33,076 nucleotides of DNA from Desulfuromonadales bacterium (GCA_030630015.1 DAOVNV010000003.1:1-33076); one strand, 5' to 3'; shown: positions 8,850 through 17,834, counted from the first letter of the stretch. The notes: generated by a model from the letters alone, not told the origin. Program-made: numbers and translations.

Positions 8850-9557
8850 CTACGGTTTACCAAGCAGTCTGACAAAATCCTCCGGGGTCCCGGTGTCAAA
8901 GGTCATCTGCCTTTTGCTGAAGGGGTGGATGAAGGAAATCGAGCGGGCATGGAGAGCGAGACGTTTCGAAACAACCTCCCCCTGCCCGTATTTCTTGTCC
9001 CCTGCAACGGGATGGCCCTTTTCCGCGAAATGCACGCGGATCTGGTTCTTGCGGCCGGTGAGGAGATGAACGTCCACCAGGCTGAACCTTCGGGTCTCTT
9101 TCAATACTTTGTAGGCTGTTTGAGAGGCCTTCCCCTTGGCAGGATCAAGAGTCGAGTAGACCTTCTGGGCGGCATTCTCGGTCAGATAGGTTGAGATCAT
9201 GCCCTCTTTGGGCGTCAGCCGGCCGTGGACGATGGCCAGATAGTGCTTGTCGGTCTGTGCCCAATTCTCCTGCAAGAATTTCTTGGCCTGTTCGCTTTTG
9301 GCAAAAATCAGTATCCCGGACGTGTCCCGATCCAGGCGATGGACCACATACACTCTGTTTCGCGATTTCGGATTGCCCTTGCGAACATAATCGTTGAGCA
9401 GATAGTGGGCCGTTCTCGATTTGTCCCGATCAGTCCCGACGGTCAGCAGCCCTGAAGGCTTGTCCACAACGAGGATATCCTTATCCTCATGCAGGATGGG
9501 CAGCCCTCTCGGCTGACGCTTCCCCTTCGGCCGGTTCCCTTTGCGCAGATGCTCCAA
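8850..9557 (-). CDS. RluA-family pseudouridine synthase
   Basis: DILVVDKPSGLLT..., VVHRLDRDTSGILIFAKS, LLTGRKNQIRVHFAEKGHPVAGDKKYG. Confidence 0.95.
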   Translation of the reverse strand: MEHLRKGNRPKGKRQPRGLPILHEDKDILVVDKPSGLLTVGTDRDKSRTAHYLLNDYVRKGNPKSRNRVYVVHRLDRDTSGILIFAKSEQAKKFLQENWAQTDKHYLAIVHGRLTPKEGMISTYLTENAAQKVYSTLDPAKGKASQTAYKVLKETRRFSLVDVHLLTGRKNQIRVHFAEKGHPVAGDKKYGQGEVVSKRLALHARSISFIHPFSKRQMTFDTGTPEDFVRLLGKP

Positions 9558-9596
9558 TTGACTTCCACCTTCAGGACGTTAAGTTGAGTTCGCGGG

Positions 9597-10244
9597 TTAG
9601 TCGAACTGGGTCTTGAATTGCTCGAAACTTTGGCGCAGCTCATCAAGTTCGGTGCGCAGTTGTGCGACTTCCATTTCCAGCTCGGTGAGCCGGCCGGCAC
9701 TGCCCGCGGCGGGAGGTCCGGCTGCCGCCGACATCGTTTCATCCGGATCAGGCAGGTCGGCGAGCAGGTGGGTGAAGCGGTGTTCTTTGCGCCCCGGTTG
9801 GCGCGGCAGGCGCACGACCAGCGCTTCATCACGTTCAAGCAGGGACTGGACACTGTCCTCGACGGCGGCAAGGTCAGCGAACGCCGTCATCCGGTCGGCC
9901 CGGCTGCGCAGTTCACCGAGGGTCTGTGGCCCGCGCAGCAGCAACTCGGCGAGCAGAGCCATCTCGGCCACTTCCAGTTTGAGCAGGCCCTCCAGATTGT
10001 GGCAGTATTTGGCGGCACGAGCCCCTTCGGCAGAACGGTAAGCCAGCTGTCTGGGACGCAGGCTATCGAGTGCGTCCTGCACCGCGATTTCGTCCAGGTT
10101 CATCACCGGATTGCGGTTCGACTTCTGGTTGCAGGCGCTGACCAGGGCGTTGAGGGTCAGTGGATAGTACTCCGGTGTGGCTAGTTCTTTCTCGATCAGG
10201 CAGCCGAGGACGCGGACTTCGATCTCATTCAGCTGAAGGCTCAT
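9597..10244 (-). CDS. YceH-family (DUF480/UPF0502) protein
   Basis: LNEIEVRVLGCLIEKELATPEYYPLTLNALVSACNQKSNRNPVM. Confidence 0.93.
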   Translation of the reverse strand: MSLQLNEIEVRVLGCLIEKELATPEYYPLTLNALVSACNQKSNRNPVMNLDEIAVQDALDSLRPRQLAYRSAEGARAAKYCHNLEGLLKLEVAEMALLAELLLRGPQTLGELRSRADRMTAFADLAAVEDSVQSLLERDEALVVRLPRQPGRKEHRFTHLLADLPDPDETMSAAAGPPAAGSAGRLTELEMEVAQLRTELDELRQSFEQFKTQFD

Positions 10245-10328
10245 GGTAGTTCATCCTTGCAGGTTGTTTGCTGGGGACAGCGTGGTTCTCTTCCCGCCAT
10301 CATCATAGAGGCATGTGCGGTTCCGAGG

Positions 10329-10385
10329 ATACTTAAAAGGGACACTTGTTTTCAAGTTTCGGGACACTTGTTTTCAAGTTTCCCC
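10329..10385. repeat. Dispersed palindromic repeat, site 9 (tandem internal duplication)
   Basis: ACTTAAAAGGGACACTTGTTTTCAAGTTTC-GGGACACTTGTTTTCAAGTTTCCCC. Confidence 0.85.
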
Positions 10386-10569
10386 AAAATTGTGGGGAGG
10401 GCTCATGAATGGCGGGTGGATCAGCGAGATCGAATCGTTGCGCAACCTGACCGGGGTCTTTGCCGACCGCAACGAAGCGGATCGACTCTCCAGGCTTGGG
10501 AGCAATATGACCCAGATGTTATATAATGTGATTAGACAGAATGTTCTGATCTTTCACGGGAGGCCGGTC

Positions 10570-10740
10570 ATGATCAATTTGAAATTGAACAATGCGGAAA
10601 AGCAGATCCTGGACGAGATCCTGGCAACTAGCCTCAACAGATTGGGTGACGAGATCTCGCACACCGATTCGCGAGACTACCGCGACGTGCTCAAAGAGCG
10701 CAAAGAGGTCCTGTTGAAAATCAAGGAGAAGTTGCACTGA
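10570..10740 (+). CDS. Small conserved hypothetical protein
   Basis: MINLKLNNAEKQILDEILATSLNRLGDEISHTDSRDYRDVLKERKEVLLKIKEKLH; upstream extension to 10315 runs through a palindromic repeat and is probably spurious. Confidence 0.6.
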   Translation: MINLKLNNAEKQILDEILATSLNRLGDEISHTDSRDYRDVLKERKEVLLKIKEKLH

Positions 10741-10804
10741 TCGAAGGGCTGAACGACGATCATTGCTCCAGCTGTCTCTGCTCTTGGTTTGGGGAGTCGT
10801 TTTT

Positions 10805-11461
10805 TCAATTGACCGGTACGACATACCACAGCACGGCCAGGTAATGGCAGAAGCTGCCGGCGATGACGAAGACGTGCCAGATGGCGTGGTTGTGGGGAAT
10901 CCGGTTGATGGCGTAGAAGAGGATGCCGACCGTATAGCACAGGCCCCCGGCGACCAGCCAGAGGACACCACGGGCCGGGACCATGGTCAGCAGACCTTCG
11001 AGATCGATCACGATCAGCCAGCCGAGTCCGATATAGAAGACCGGGGCCAGAAACGCCAGGCGGTGGGTCATGAACGATTTGAAGATGGCCCCGGTAATGG
11101 CGAGGCCCCAGACCACGCCAAAGATGGTCCAGCCGCTGCCTCCGCGCAACGAGACCAGGGTAAACGGGGTGTAGGAGGCAGCGATCACCAGGAAGATGCC
11201 GGCGTGGTCAAGCACCCGGAAGACATCCCGCGCCTTGGGGCTGCGGATCGTGTGGTAGAGGGTCGATATGAGATAAAACAGGCTCAGGGCTCCGCAAAAG
11301 ATGGCGGAACTGACAATGCGATAAGGGTCGCCGGTGCGGGAGGCTGCAACAACCAGGACCACCAGGCCGATCAGGCTGAGAATGGCCGCCACGCAGTGGG
11401 TCAGGCGGTTGGCCAGTTCCTCTTCTGCGGTGTAGATCACCAGGCGATCGTGCTCTGACAT
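10805..11461 (-). CDS. Hemolysin III family (PAQR-like) integral membrane protein
   Basis: EELANRLTHCVAAILSLIG..., STLYHTI, RVLDHAGIFLVIAASYTPF, NHAIWHVFVIAGSFCHYLAV. Confidence 0.93.
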   Translation of the reverse strand: MSEHDRLVIYTAEEELANRLTHCVAAILSLIGLVVLVVAASRTGDPYRIVSSAIFCGALSLFYLISTLYHTIRSPKARDVFRVLDHAGIFLVIAASYTPFTLVSLRGGSGWTIFGVVWGLAITGAIFKSFMTHRLAFLAPVFYIGLGWLIVIDLEGLLTMVPARGVLWLVAGGLCYTVGILFYAINRIPHNHAIWHVFVIAGSFCHYLAVLWYVVPVN

Positions 11462-11542
11462 GGCTGGAACCTCCCCCGGTTGCGGGTTCTGACTCCATGA
11501 TAACAGAGAATAGAGCCGAGAGCCGGCGCCGGCAAGAGACTT

Positions 11543-12730
11543 ATGCATAAATCAGAACATAAGACGCAGCGCGCATATCGCTTCCCCTGGCGTAGCGGCC
11601 ACCGCTTCCACCTGCTGGTTGATGGCCGGGAATTCTATGCGGCCATGCTCGAGCGCATTGCAAAAGCCCGGCGCTATGTGCTGCTGGAGATGTATCTCTT
11701 CGAATCGGGCCGGGTTGCCGACCGCTTTATCGAAGCACTGATCGCAGCCGACAACCGGGGCGTGCGGGTTTACCTGCTCCTCGATGCCTTCGGTTGCATG
11801 TGGCTGCACAAGAAGGATCGCCAGCGCCTGGTCGACGCGGGAATCTGTCTGACCTTTTACAACCCCTTGAGAACCCTGAAGTGGCATCGCAACCTGTTCC
11901 GCAACCATCGCAAACTGCTGCTTGTCGACGGCCTGGTTGCCTACACCGGCGGGGCCGGCATTACCGACGCCTTTGACCTCGGCGAGCGCCCCAACGTCTT
12001 CTGGCACGATATCATGATCGAGGTGAGCGGACCGAATGTGGCCGACTGGGAGAACCTGTTCGCCGAATCGTGGCAGCGCTGGAGCAACGTTCCCATGCTG
12101 ATGGAACCCCCCGCCGAGCGGCCCTTTTTCCCGGGCGGCCCTGCCGGACGGGTGGTGGTGCATGGCCACATCATGAGCCCCTCGGAAATCATGCGCTCCT
12201 ACGTCAGCCATATCCGCAGGGCGAAACAGCGGGTGTGGCTGGCGACGGCTTACTTCGTGCCCCCCTGGAAACTGCGCCGGGCTCTGCGTCACGGCACTCG
12301 GCACGGAGTCGATGTGCGCCTGATGCTGCCCGGACCGCACACCGACCTTCCCGGGGTACGACAGATGTCAACCCGCTACTATGAACGACTGCTGAGGAAC
12401 GGCATCCGCGTCTTTGAATACCAGCCGCGCTTTCTGCACGCCAAGGTGCTGCTCTGCGACAGTTGGCTCAGCATCGGCTCCTGCAATGTCGACCGCTGGA
12501 ACTACCGCTGGAACCTCGAAGCGAACCAGGAAATCAAGGATCCCGGTCTGACCAGCAGAATAGAGACCATGTTCGAGACCGATTTCGCCTGCTGCCGGGA
12601 GTTCGATTATGAGCTATGGCGCGACCGTCCCCGGGCCCAGCGGCTGAGGGAGGCCTTGTGGGGGCGGGTGATGAGCCTGCTGCAGTGGTTCAGCAACCTC
12701 AAGAGGCACCGCCGGGGACCCGGCGACTGA
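11543..12730 (+). CDS. Phospholipase D family cardiolipin synthase (ClsB-like)
   Basis: Two HxK(x)4D-type motifs: NHRKLLLVDGLVAYTGGAGI and FLHAKVLLCDSWLSIGSCN. Confidence 0.92.
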   Translation: MHKSEHKTQRAYRFPWRSGHRFHLLVDGREFYAAMLERIAKARRYVLLEMYLFESGRVADRFIEALIAADNRGVRVYLLLDAFGCMWLHKKDRQRLVDAGICLTFYNPLRTLKWHRNLFRNHRKLLLVDGLVAYTGGAGITDAFDLGERPNVFWHDIMIEVSGPNVADWENLFAESWQRWSNVPMLMEPPAERPFFPGGPAGRVVVHGHIMSPSEIMRSYVSHIRRAKQRVWLATAYFVPPWKLRRALRHGTRHGVDVRLMLPGPHTDLPGVRQMSTRYYERLLRNGIRVFEYQPRFLHAKVLLCDSWLSIGSCNVDRWNYRWNLEANQEIKDPGLTSRIETMFETDFACCREFDYELWRDRPRAQRLREALWGRVMSLLQWFSNLKRHRRGPGD

Positions 12731-12782
12731 AGAGAGCCAAGGGGGGCTGTCAGTTGTATCTTTCGCTGTCCCAAGTGAGGCA

Positions 12783-13589
12783 ATGACTCCGTTGCAACGA
12801 AAGTTACTGTTGCTTTTCGCCGTGTCCGGCGCTGCGTTTGCCGCGGCACTGCTATGCCCACCGCTGCCGCAGGACCCTGCCTATCACGCATTCGCCGATA
12901 ACCGTCGGATTCTGGGTGTTCCCAACTTCTGGAATGTTCTAACCAATGCGCCCTTTTTGCTTGTAGGGGTGATCGGAATTCGACTGTGCTATCCACAGAT
13001 GCCTCCAGGAGGATTGCAAGACCTTCGCGCTGGTTACTTGAGCTTCTTCGCGGGAATTCTGCTGACTGGCTTGGGTTCCGGCTATTACCACCTTGACCCC
13101 ACAACCACGACGCTCACTTTGGATCGATTGCCCATGGCCATAGCTTTTATGGCTTTCACCTCCATTGCGGTGGGGGAGCATATTTCTACCGTAGCGGGAA
13201 GACGGCTTTTGATACCGTTGCTGCTGGCGGGCGTGGCTTCAGTCGGCTACTGGCATGTCACGGAACTGCGCGGGGCTGGAGATCTCAGGGCTTACGGGCT
13301 GGTTCAGTTCCTGCCGATGCTGTTGATCCCAATGATCCTGCTGATGTTTCGCTCTCGCCTCCATGGTGTAGGCTATCTCTGGATGATGTCGCTAGCTTAT
13401 CTGCTGGCCAAATTTGCGGAGCATTTTGATGCGGAACTGTTCGCGCTGACGGGTGTTCTGAGCGGGCATTCCTGCAAGCACCTGTTGGCTGCTTTCGGCA
13501 GTTACTGGCTTGTCCTGGCGCTGAAAAAACGCCGCCGGGTGTCCCCGGAACTACAGAACTACAGAACTACCGGAGTCGGGGGCACTTAA
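12783..13589 (+). CDS. Alkaline ceramidase-like integral membrane protein
   Basis: YHAFADNRRILGVPNFWNVLTNAPFLLVG..., SGYYHLDP..., LSGHSCKHLLAAFGSYWL. Confidence 0.8.
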   Translation: MTPLQRKLLLLFAVSGAAFAAALLCPPLPQDPAYHAFADNRRILGVPNFWNVLTNAPFLLVGVIGIRLCYPQMPPGGLQDLRAGYLSFFAGILLTGLGSGYYHLDPTTTTLTLDRLPMAIAFMAFTSIAVGEHISTVAGRRLLIPLLLAGVASVGYWHVTELRGAGDLRAYGLVQFLPMLLIPMILLMFRSRLHGVGYLWMMSLAYLLAKFAEHFDAELFALTGVLSGHSCKHLLAAFGSYWLVLALKKRRRVSPELQNYRTTGVGGT

Positions 13590-13615
13590 CAACAAGGGTC
13601 CCTTTTAAGTGTCCT
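13578..13615. repeat. Dispersed palindromic repeat, site 10
   Basis: GGGGGCACTTaacaacAAGGGTCCCttttAAGTGTCCT. Confidence 0.8.
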
Positions 13616-13659
13616 GGCCAAACGTCAAGCGGGTCTTCATCGAAGCCGAAGCGCACTGA
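13615..13659 (+). pseudogene. C-terminal remnant resembling a cation diffusion facilitator transporter
   Basis: WPNVKRVFIEAEAH* directly abutting a palindromic repeat. Confidence 0.4.
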
Positions 13660-13662
13660 AAA

Positions 13663-13680
13663 GGGGCCTGAGCTGGCCCC
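13663..13680. terminator. GC-rich hairpin between convergent sequences
   Basis: GGGGCC-TGAGCT-GGCCCC perfect stem; no strong T-tract. Confidence 0.4.
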
Positions 13681-13697
13681 GCTTGACACTCCCTTCT

Positions 13698-15086
13698 TCA
13701 GAGCATCAGCTTCTGCTGAAAGTTCGCCGGCACGACGTCTGCACCACAGTCCCTTTTCAGCCGCTGCGCCAGCGCGTCGATTGCCTCGGGTTCACCGTGG
13801 ACCAGCGCAACGCGCGGCCGGTTTTCGAAATGGCTGTACCAGTCCACCAAGCCATCTTGATCGGCATGTGCCGACAGTCCGCCGATGGTATGCACTTTGG
13901 CCTTAACCTGCACCGTTTCGCTCCACAAGCGAATGCACTTGGCGCCGTCGACGAGCGCACGGCCCAGGGTTCCCCGGGCCTGGAACCCCACGATCATCAC
14001 ATGGGCGTGATTACGCCAGAGGTTGTGCTTGAAGTGATGCTTGATGCGGCCGCCGGTGCACATGCCGCTGCCGGCGATGATGATCGCGCCCGACTTGATC
14101 TGGTTGATCTGCATGGAATCCTGGCTGCGTCGCGAGAGGTGCAGGTTCGGCAAGTCAAACGGGTCGCCGCTCTGTTCGTAGATCTGCCTGGCCCGTTCAT
14201 CATAAACCCTGGCATGGCTGGCATAAACCTCGGTCGCCTCGATCCCCATGGGCGTGTCGAGAAACACCTGCCAGTCGCCGATTCCCCATTCATCATAGTG
14301 GCACTTGAAGGCGTACAGCAGTTCCTGGGTGCGACCGACGGTAAAGGCCGGGATCAGGATGTTGCCCTTGCCGCTTCTGGCGCTGGAGATGATTTCGCCT
14401 ATCTCCTGCCAGGTCTCGTCCCAAGCCCGGTGCAGTCGGTTGCCATAGGTGCTCTCCATGACCACCAGGTCGGCATACGCGACCTTTTCCGGGTCGCGCA
14501 GGATGGGCGCGTCCTTGTGGCCCAGGTCGCCGCTGAACACTACTTTGCGGGTATGACCGTCTTCGCTCAGCTCCAGTTCCGCGATGGCCGAACCGAGGAT
14601 ATGGCCCGCGTCACGCAGGGTCAGCCTGACCCCCGGCAGAATTTCCTTGCTCTGCGCATAGTCGAGGGCCTGAAAATGCGTGTGCGCCGCACGCGCTTCG
14701 GCGCGCGTGTAGAGCGGCTCGAGCAGTTCAAGCCCTTTGCGCTGGCGTTTTTTGTTGTCCCACTGCACATCTTTTTCATTCAGATAGCCAGCGTCCTCCA
14801 GCATGATGGCGCACAGGTCGACCGTGGCCTTATGGGTGTAGACCGGCCCCGCATAACCGCGCTTGATCAAAAGGGGCAGCCGCCCGGAATGGTCCAGGTG
14901 GGCATGGGTCAGCACGACGGCGTCAATCTCTGTGGCCTCGAAGGGAAACGGGTCGCGGTTGTGGCGTTCATGCTGGCGGGAGCCCTGGATCAGGCCGCAT
15001 TCAACCAGCAGTTGACGTCCTCCCACCCGCACCAGGAAGCAGGAGCCGGTGACCTCGCGGGCTGCACCAAGGAATTCGATCTGCAT
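13698..15086 (-). CDS. MBL-fold beta-CASP ribonuclease-like protein
   Basis: FLGAAREVTGSCFLVRVGGRQLLVECGLIQG, LTHAHLDHSGRLP, GSGMCTGGRIKHHFKHNLW, GLSAHADQDGL. Confidence 0.95.
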   Translation of the reverse strand: MQIEFLGAAREVTGSCFLVRVGGRQLLVECGLIQGSRQHERHNRDPFPFEATEIDAVVLTHAHLDHSGRLPLLIKRGYAGPVYTHKATVDLCAIMLEDAGYLNEKDVQWDNKKRQRKGLELLEPLYTRAEARAAHTHFQALDYAQSKEILPGVRLTLRDAGHILGSAIAELELSEDGHTRKVVFSGDLGHKDAPILRDPEKVAYADLVVMESTYGNRLHRAWDETWQEIGEIISSARSGKGNILIPAFTVGRTQELLYAFKCHYDEWGIGDWQVFLDTPMGIEATEVYASHARVYDERARQIYEQSGDPFDLPNLHLSRRSQDSMQINQIKSGAIIIAGSGMCTGGRIKHHFKHNLWRNHAHVMIVGFQARGTLGRALVDGAKCIRLWSETVQVKAKVHTIGGLSAHADQDGLVDWYSHFENRPRVALVHGEPEAIDALAQRLKRDCGADVVPANFQQKLML

Positions 15087-15215
15087 CTGTTTATCCTGTC
15101 CCTGCCGCCAGTCACAGCAGTGTGCCGGCCGGCAGCCAGTACTTGCTGAACACGCTCACATCCCTTGCAATAAGCTTATCAACTGGCGGAGATTCGGCAA
15201 ACGCCAGGTGAGGGC

Positions 15216-15237
15216 GGGGACACTCAATTAGTGTCCT
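15216..15237. repeat. Dispersed palindromic repeat, site 11
   Basis: GGGGACACTCAATTAGTGTCCT. Confidence 0.7.
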
Positions 15238-15392
15238 CATTCCCATTCCCAGGGGTAAAATCAAGTGTATAAGCATTTAATTACGAGAAATCATAGCAAT
15301 TGTTGCGGAATGCGTTTCATGTCCTTGGAAATTCCGATAAGATCAAAAAGGTTTTGTTTTTCTAAAAAACATCGTCAACAGGAGGCTGGATT

Positions 15393-15521
15393 ATGGCTGT
15401 GAAATCATTGAGGTCAATTTTTCAGATCAAGGTGACGTTGAAAGGAATTAAGCCGCCTGTCTGGAGACGGCTGCTCGTTTCGAGTTCATTGAAACTGTCC
15501 GACTTCCATAGAGTATCGTAA
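15393..15521 (+). pseudogene. Truncated plasmid pRiA4b ORF-3-like protein
   Basis: MAVKSLRSIFQIKVTLKGIKPPVWRRLLVSSSLKLSDFHRVS* matches only the family N-terminus; AGGAGG RBS intact. Confidence 0.65.
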
Positions 15522-15523
15522 CG

Positions 15524-15649
15524 ATGATGCGAATCGATATAATATTTAAGGTCTTTTTCATTGTCACAATATTTTTGATACTGCATGGTTGTGAAGGTCA
15601 TGACAGTGAAAATCTATTTTTCAAGACTTCTGTGTTTTCGGGGTCATAA
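15524..15649 (+). CDS. Putative 41-aa lipoprotein-like peptide or 5' remnant
   Basis: MMRIDIIFKVFFIVTIFLILHGCEGHDSENLFFKTSVFSGS*; signal-peptide-like with LHGC. Confidence 0.3.
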   Translation: MMRIDIIFKVFFIVTIFLILHGCEGHDSENLFFKTSVFSGS

Positions 15650-15678
15650 AAAACACGCACCTTCGGAAGGATCATTTT

Positions 15679-16710
15679 ATGAAAATCGCCATATTGGGCC
15701 TGGCCCAGACGGGCAAGAAAACCCTGTTCACCCTGCTCACCGGCCGGCCCGTGCCCGCCACCCGCAAACCGGGCGAGGCCATTGAAGGCGTCGCCCCCAT
15801 CCACGACAGTCGGGTGGACGCCCTGAGCGACCTTTATCAGCCCAAAAAGACCACCTATGCCGAAAACCAGTTCGTGCTCTGCCCCGACATCACCGCCAGC
15901 AGCACGTCGCGTCACTGGATGGATCCGGCCCGGCGCTGCGATCTCCTCTGCGTGCTCACCCGAGCCTTCGATTCCCCGGAGGTCTTCCACCCGTCCGGTT
16001 CGGTGGACCCGGAGCGCGACCGGGCCATGATCGAGGCCGAACTGCTTTTGGCCGACATGCAGTTGGTGGAGACGCGCCTGCAACGCCTCGCCAAGGAAAA
16101 GAAAGGCGGCCAGACCACGGTCCAGGTCCTGGAGGAAGACATCCTGCAACGGTTCAACACCGCCCTGGAGGAGGAAAAATTCCTGTCCACCGTAACGCTT
16201 GAACCCCACGAAGAACAGGTGATCAAAAGCCTCGACCTGGTGACCCGCACGCCGCTGCTTTTCGCCTATAACGTCTCCGAGGACGATATCGGCAAGGATT
16301 TCGGCCCCGGCGTGTTCACCATCTCCTGCGAGATCGAGAGCGAGATCGCCGGCATCGACGACGAGGGGGAACGCCTGGAATTCATGGAGGCCATGGGCAT
16401 CACCCAGCCCAGCCTCGACCGGATCAACGCCGCCCTGTATGACGCTTTGGGCCTCATGAGCTTCTACACCTCCGGCGAGGATGAGTGCCGGGCCTGGACC
16501 ATCCGCAAGGGCTCCAGCGCGCCGGTGGCCGGCGGCAAGATCCACAGCGACATTGAGCGCGGCTTCATCCGGGTCGAGGTCATGAAATACGACGACCTCA
16601 TGGCCGCCGGTTCCGAACAGGGAGTCAAGCAGGCTGGCAAGATGCAGCTGCACGGCAAGGACTACGTCATCGAGGACGGCGACATCTGCCACTTCCTCTT
16701 CAATGTTTGA
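15679..16710 (+). CDS. YchF/Obg-like (DUF933) GTPase-family protein with altered P-loop
   Basis: MKIAILGLAQTGKKTLFTLLTGRPVP..., C-terminal TGS-like region GLMSFYTSGEDECRAWTIRKGSSAPVAGGKIHSDIERGFIRVEV. Confidence 0.85.
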   Translation: MKIAILGLAQTGKKTLFTLLTGRPVPATRKPGEAIEGVAPIHDSRVDALSDLYQPKKTTYAENQFVLCPDITASSTSRHWMDPARRCDLLCVLTRAFDSPEVFHPSGSVDPERDRAMIEAELLLADMQLVETRLQRLAKEKKGGQTTVQVLEEDILQRFNTALEEEKFLSTVTLEPHEEQVIKSLDLVTRTPLLFAYNVSEDDIGKDFGPGVFTISCEIESEIAGIDDEGERLEFMEAMGITQPSLDRINAALYDALGLMSFYTSGEDECRAWTIRKGSSAPVAGGKIHSDIERGFIRVEVMKYDDLMAAGSEQGVKQAGKMQLHGKDYVIEDGDICHFLFNV

Positions 16711-16756
16711 AGTTGAACTTCCCCCAGAGGATCCGGGAGGCGGGGGAATTTCGAGG

Positions 16757-16773
16757 GGCCTTTTAAGTGTCCA
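16757..16773. repeat. Dispersed repeat half-site, site 12
   Basis: GGCCTTTTAAGTGTCCA. Confidence 0.5.
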
Positions 16774-16802
16774 GCTCCGCCCAAACAAGGCATAATAGGG
16801 TC

Positions 16803-17654
16803 ATGGCACTCCACCCCTTCACCACCTTCAGCAAGTCGAACCGGCGCCTGATCTTCCTGCTGATCGCCAGCCACCTGCTGTGGAGCTGTGCTGTCTTCGG
16901 CCTCTGGTCGACCGGACGTCTGTTCGAAGCGGCTCTCCCCTGGTGGTCCGGTGCCTTCATCGCCCTGCAACTCTATGCCGCTGCCCAACTGCTCCTGCCC
17001 GTGCTGCTGCTGCACCCCGAAGAACGCAGCCGCGGTTTTTATCTCTTCTGGGGGATGACCCTGGCACTGAGTATCTGGCTGATCAACCAGTTGACTCCAG
17101 GCGGAGGCTGGCAGCCGCTGCTGACCGTGGTCAAGTCGGGTCTGCTGCTGCTGGTAGCGACCGTCATCGGGGCCGCGCTGGCCAGATATGTCCACCGGCT
17201 GTGGGAGATTGTACCGGTCTGCATTGTTATGACGCTGGCCGACCTTGCCAGCTGGCTCTACGGTCCGACCGCCGGTTTCACGCGGGAGATCAAGCAATAT
17301 TACCTGATGCCAGAGGGTCCTCCGCCGCTCATCGACATGGTTTTGATCAAACTGGCATTCCCCGGTCCTGCCGGGTTGGCACCGGTCTTCGGCATCTCCG
17401 ACTGGATTATGGTGGTCTTCTTCGCGATCGTCGCCCGTCGCTACGGGGTCAACGACAACCTGGCCGGGCCAGCCGGTGAGACGCTGGCGAAGCAGGGCCG
17501 GATTGGTCGCTATCTGCCGGTCTCGGTAGCAGCGCTCTTCGTTGCAATCGTGCTGGCGCAGGTGACCGGTCTCTTTATCCCTGCTTTGCCGCTGATTGCC
17601 CTGATCATGCTCCTCTGGTACGCTGCCCGCTATCTGCTGCTGCGGCGGGCCTGA
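16803..17654 (+). CDS. Multi-pass integral membrane protein of unknown function
   Basis: Many hydrophobic helices; no recognised motif. Confidence 0.75.
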   Translation: MALHPFTTFSKSNRRLIFLLIASHLLWSCAVFGLWSTGRLFEAALPWWSGAFIALQLYAAAQLLLPVLLLHPEERSRGFYLFWGMTLALSIWLINQLTPGGGWQPLLTVVKSGLLLLVATVIGAALARYVHRLWEIVPVCIVMTLADLASWLYGPTAGFTREIKQYYLMPEGPPPLIDMVLIKLAFPGPAGLAPVFGISDWIMVVFFAIVARRYGVNDNLAGPAGETLAKQGRIGRYLPVSVAALFVAIVLAQVTGLFIPALPLIALIMLLWYAARYLLLRRA

Positions 17655-17696
17655 CCCTTTTTTTGCCACCACAGGTCATGAGAGGCCCCTCTCAAA

Positions 17697-17807
17697 ATGC
17701 CGAATAATCACAACCAACAACCGATCTTTGTTGCCGGTGTCGGCGGCTATATCGGCGGCCGTCTGGTGCCGCGCCTGTTAGCGGCAGGGTACCGGGTGCG
17801 CAAATGA
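17697..17807 (+). pseudogene. N-terminal remnant of an SDR/NAD(P)-binding protein
   Basis: MPNNHNQQPIFVAGVGGYIGGRLVPRLLAAGYRVRK*; first Rossmann beta-alpha unit only. Confidence 0.65.
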
Positions 17808-17834
17808 CGTGAGACGCGCAAGGCGCCAACTTGA

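Noticed and set aside
10315-10569. N-terminal extension of the 141-aa ORF
   Set aside because: First part translates a palindromic repeat (GTLVFKFRDTCFQVSP); the internal ATG at 10570 gives a compact helical small protein
13683-15149. 488-aa plus-strand ORF
   Set aside because: Antisense shadow of the clear beta-CASP MBL nuclease on the minus strand; no recognisable domain, low-complexity composition
15598-16788. 396-aa minus-strand ORF
   Set aside because: Antisense to the YchF-like gene; composition typical of GC-rich shadow ORFs
16662-17672. 336-aa minus-strand ORF rich in Q/D/H
   Set aside because: Antisense of a hydrophobic membrane protein; residue bias reflects complement of Leu/Val codons
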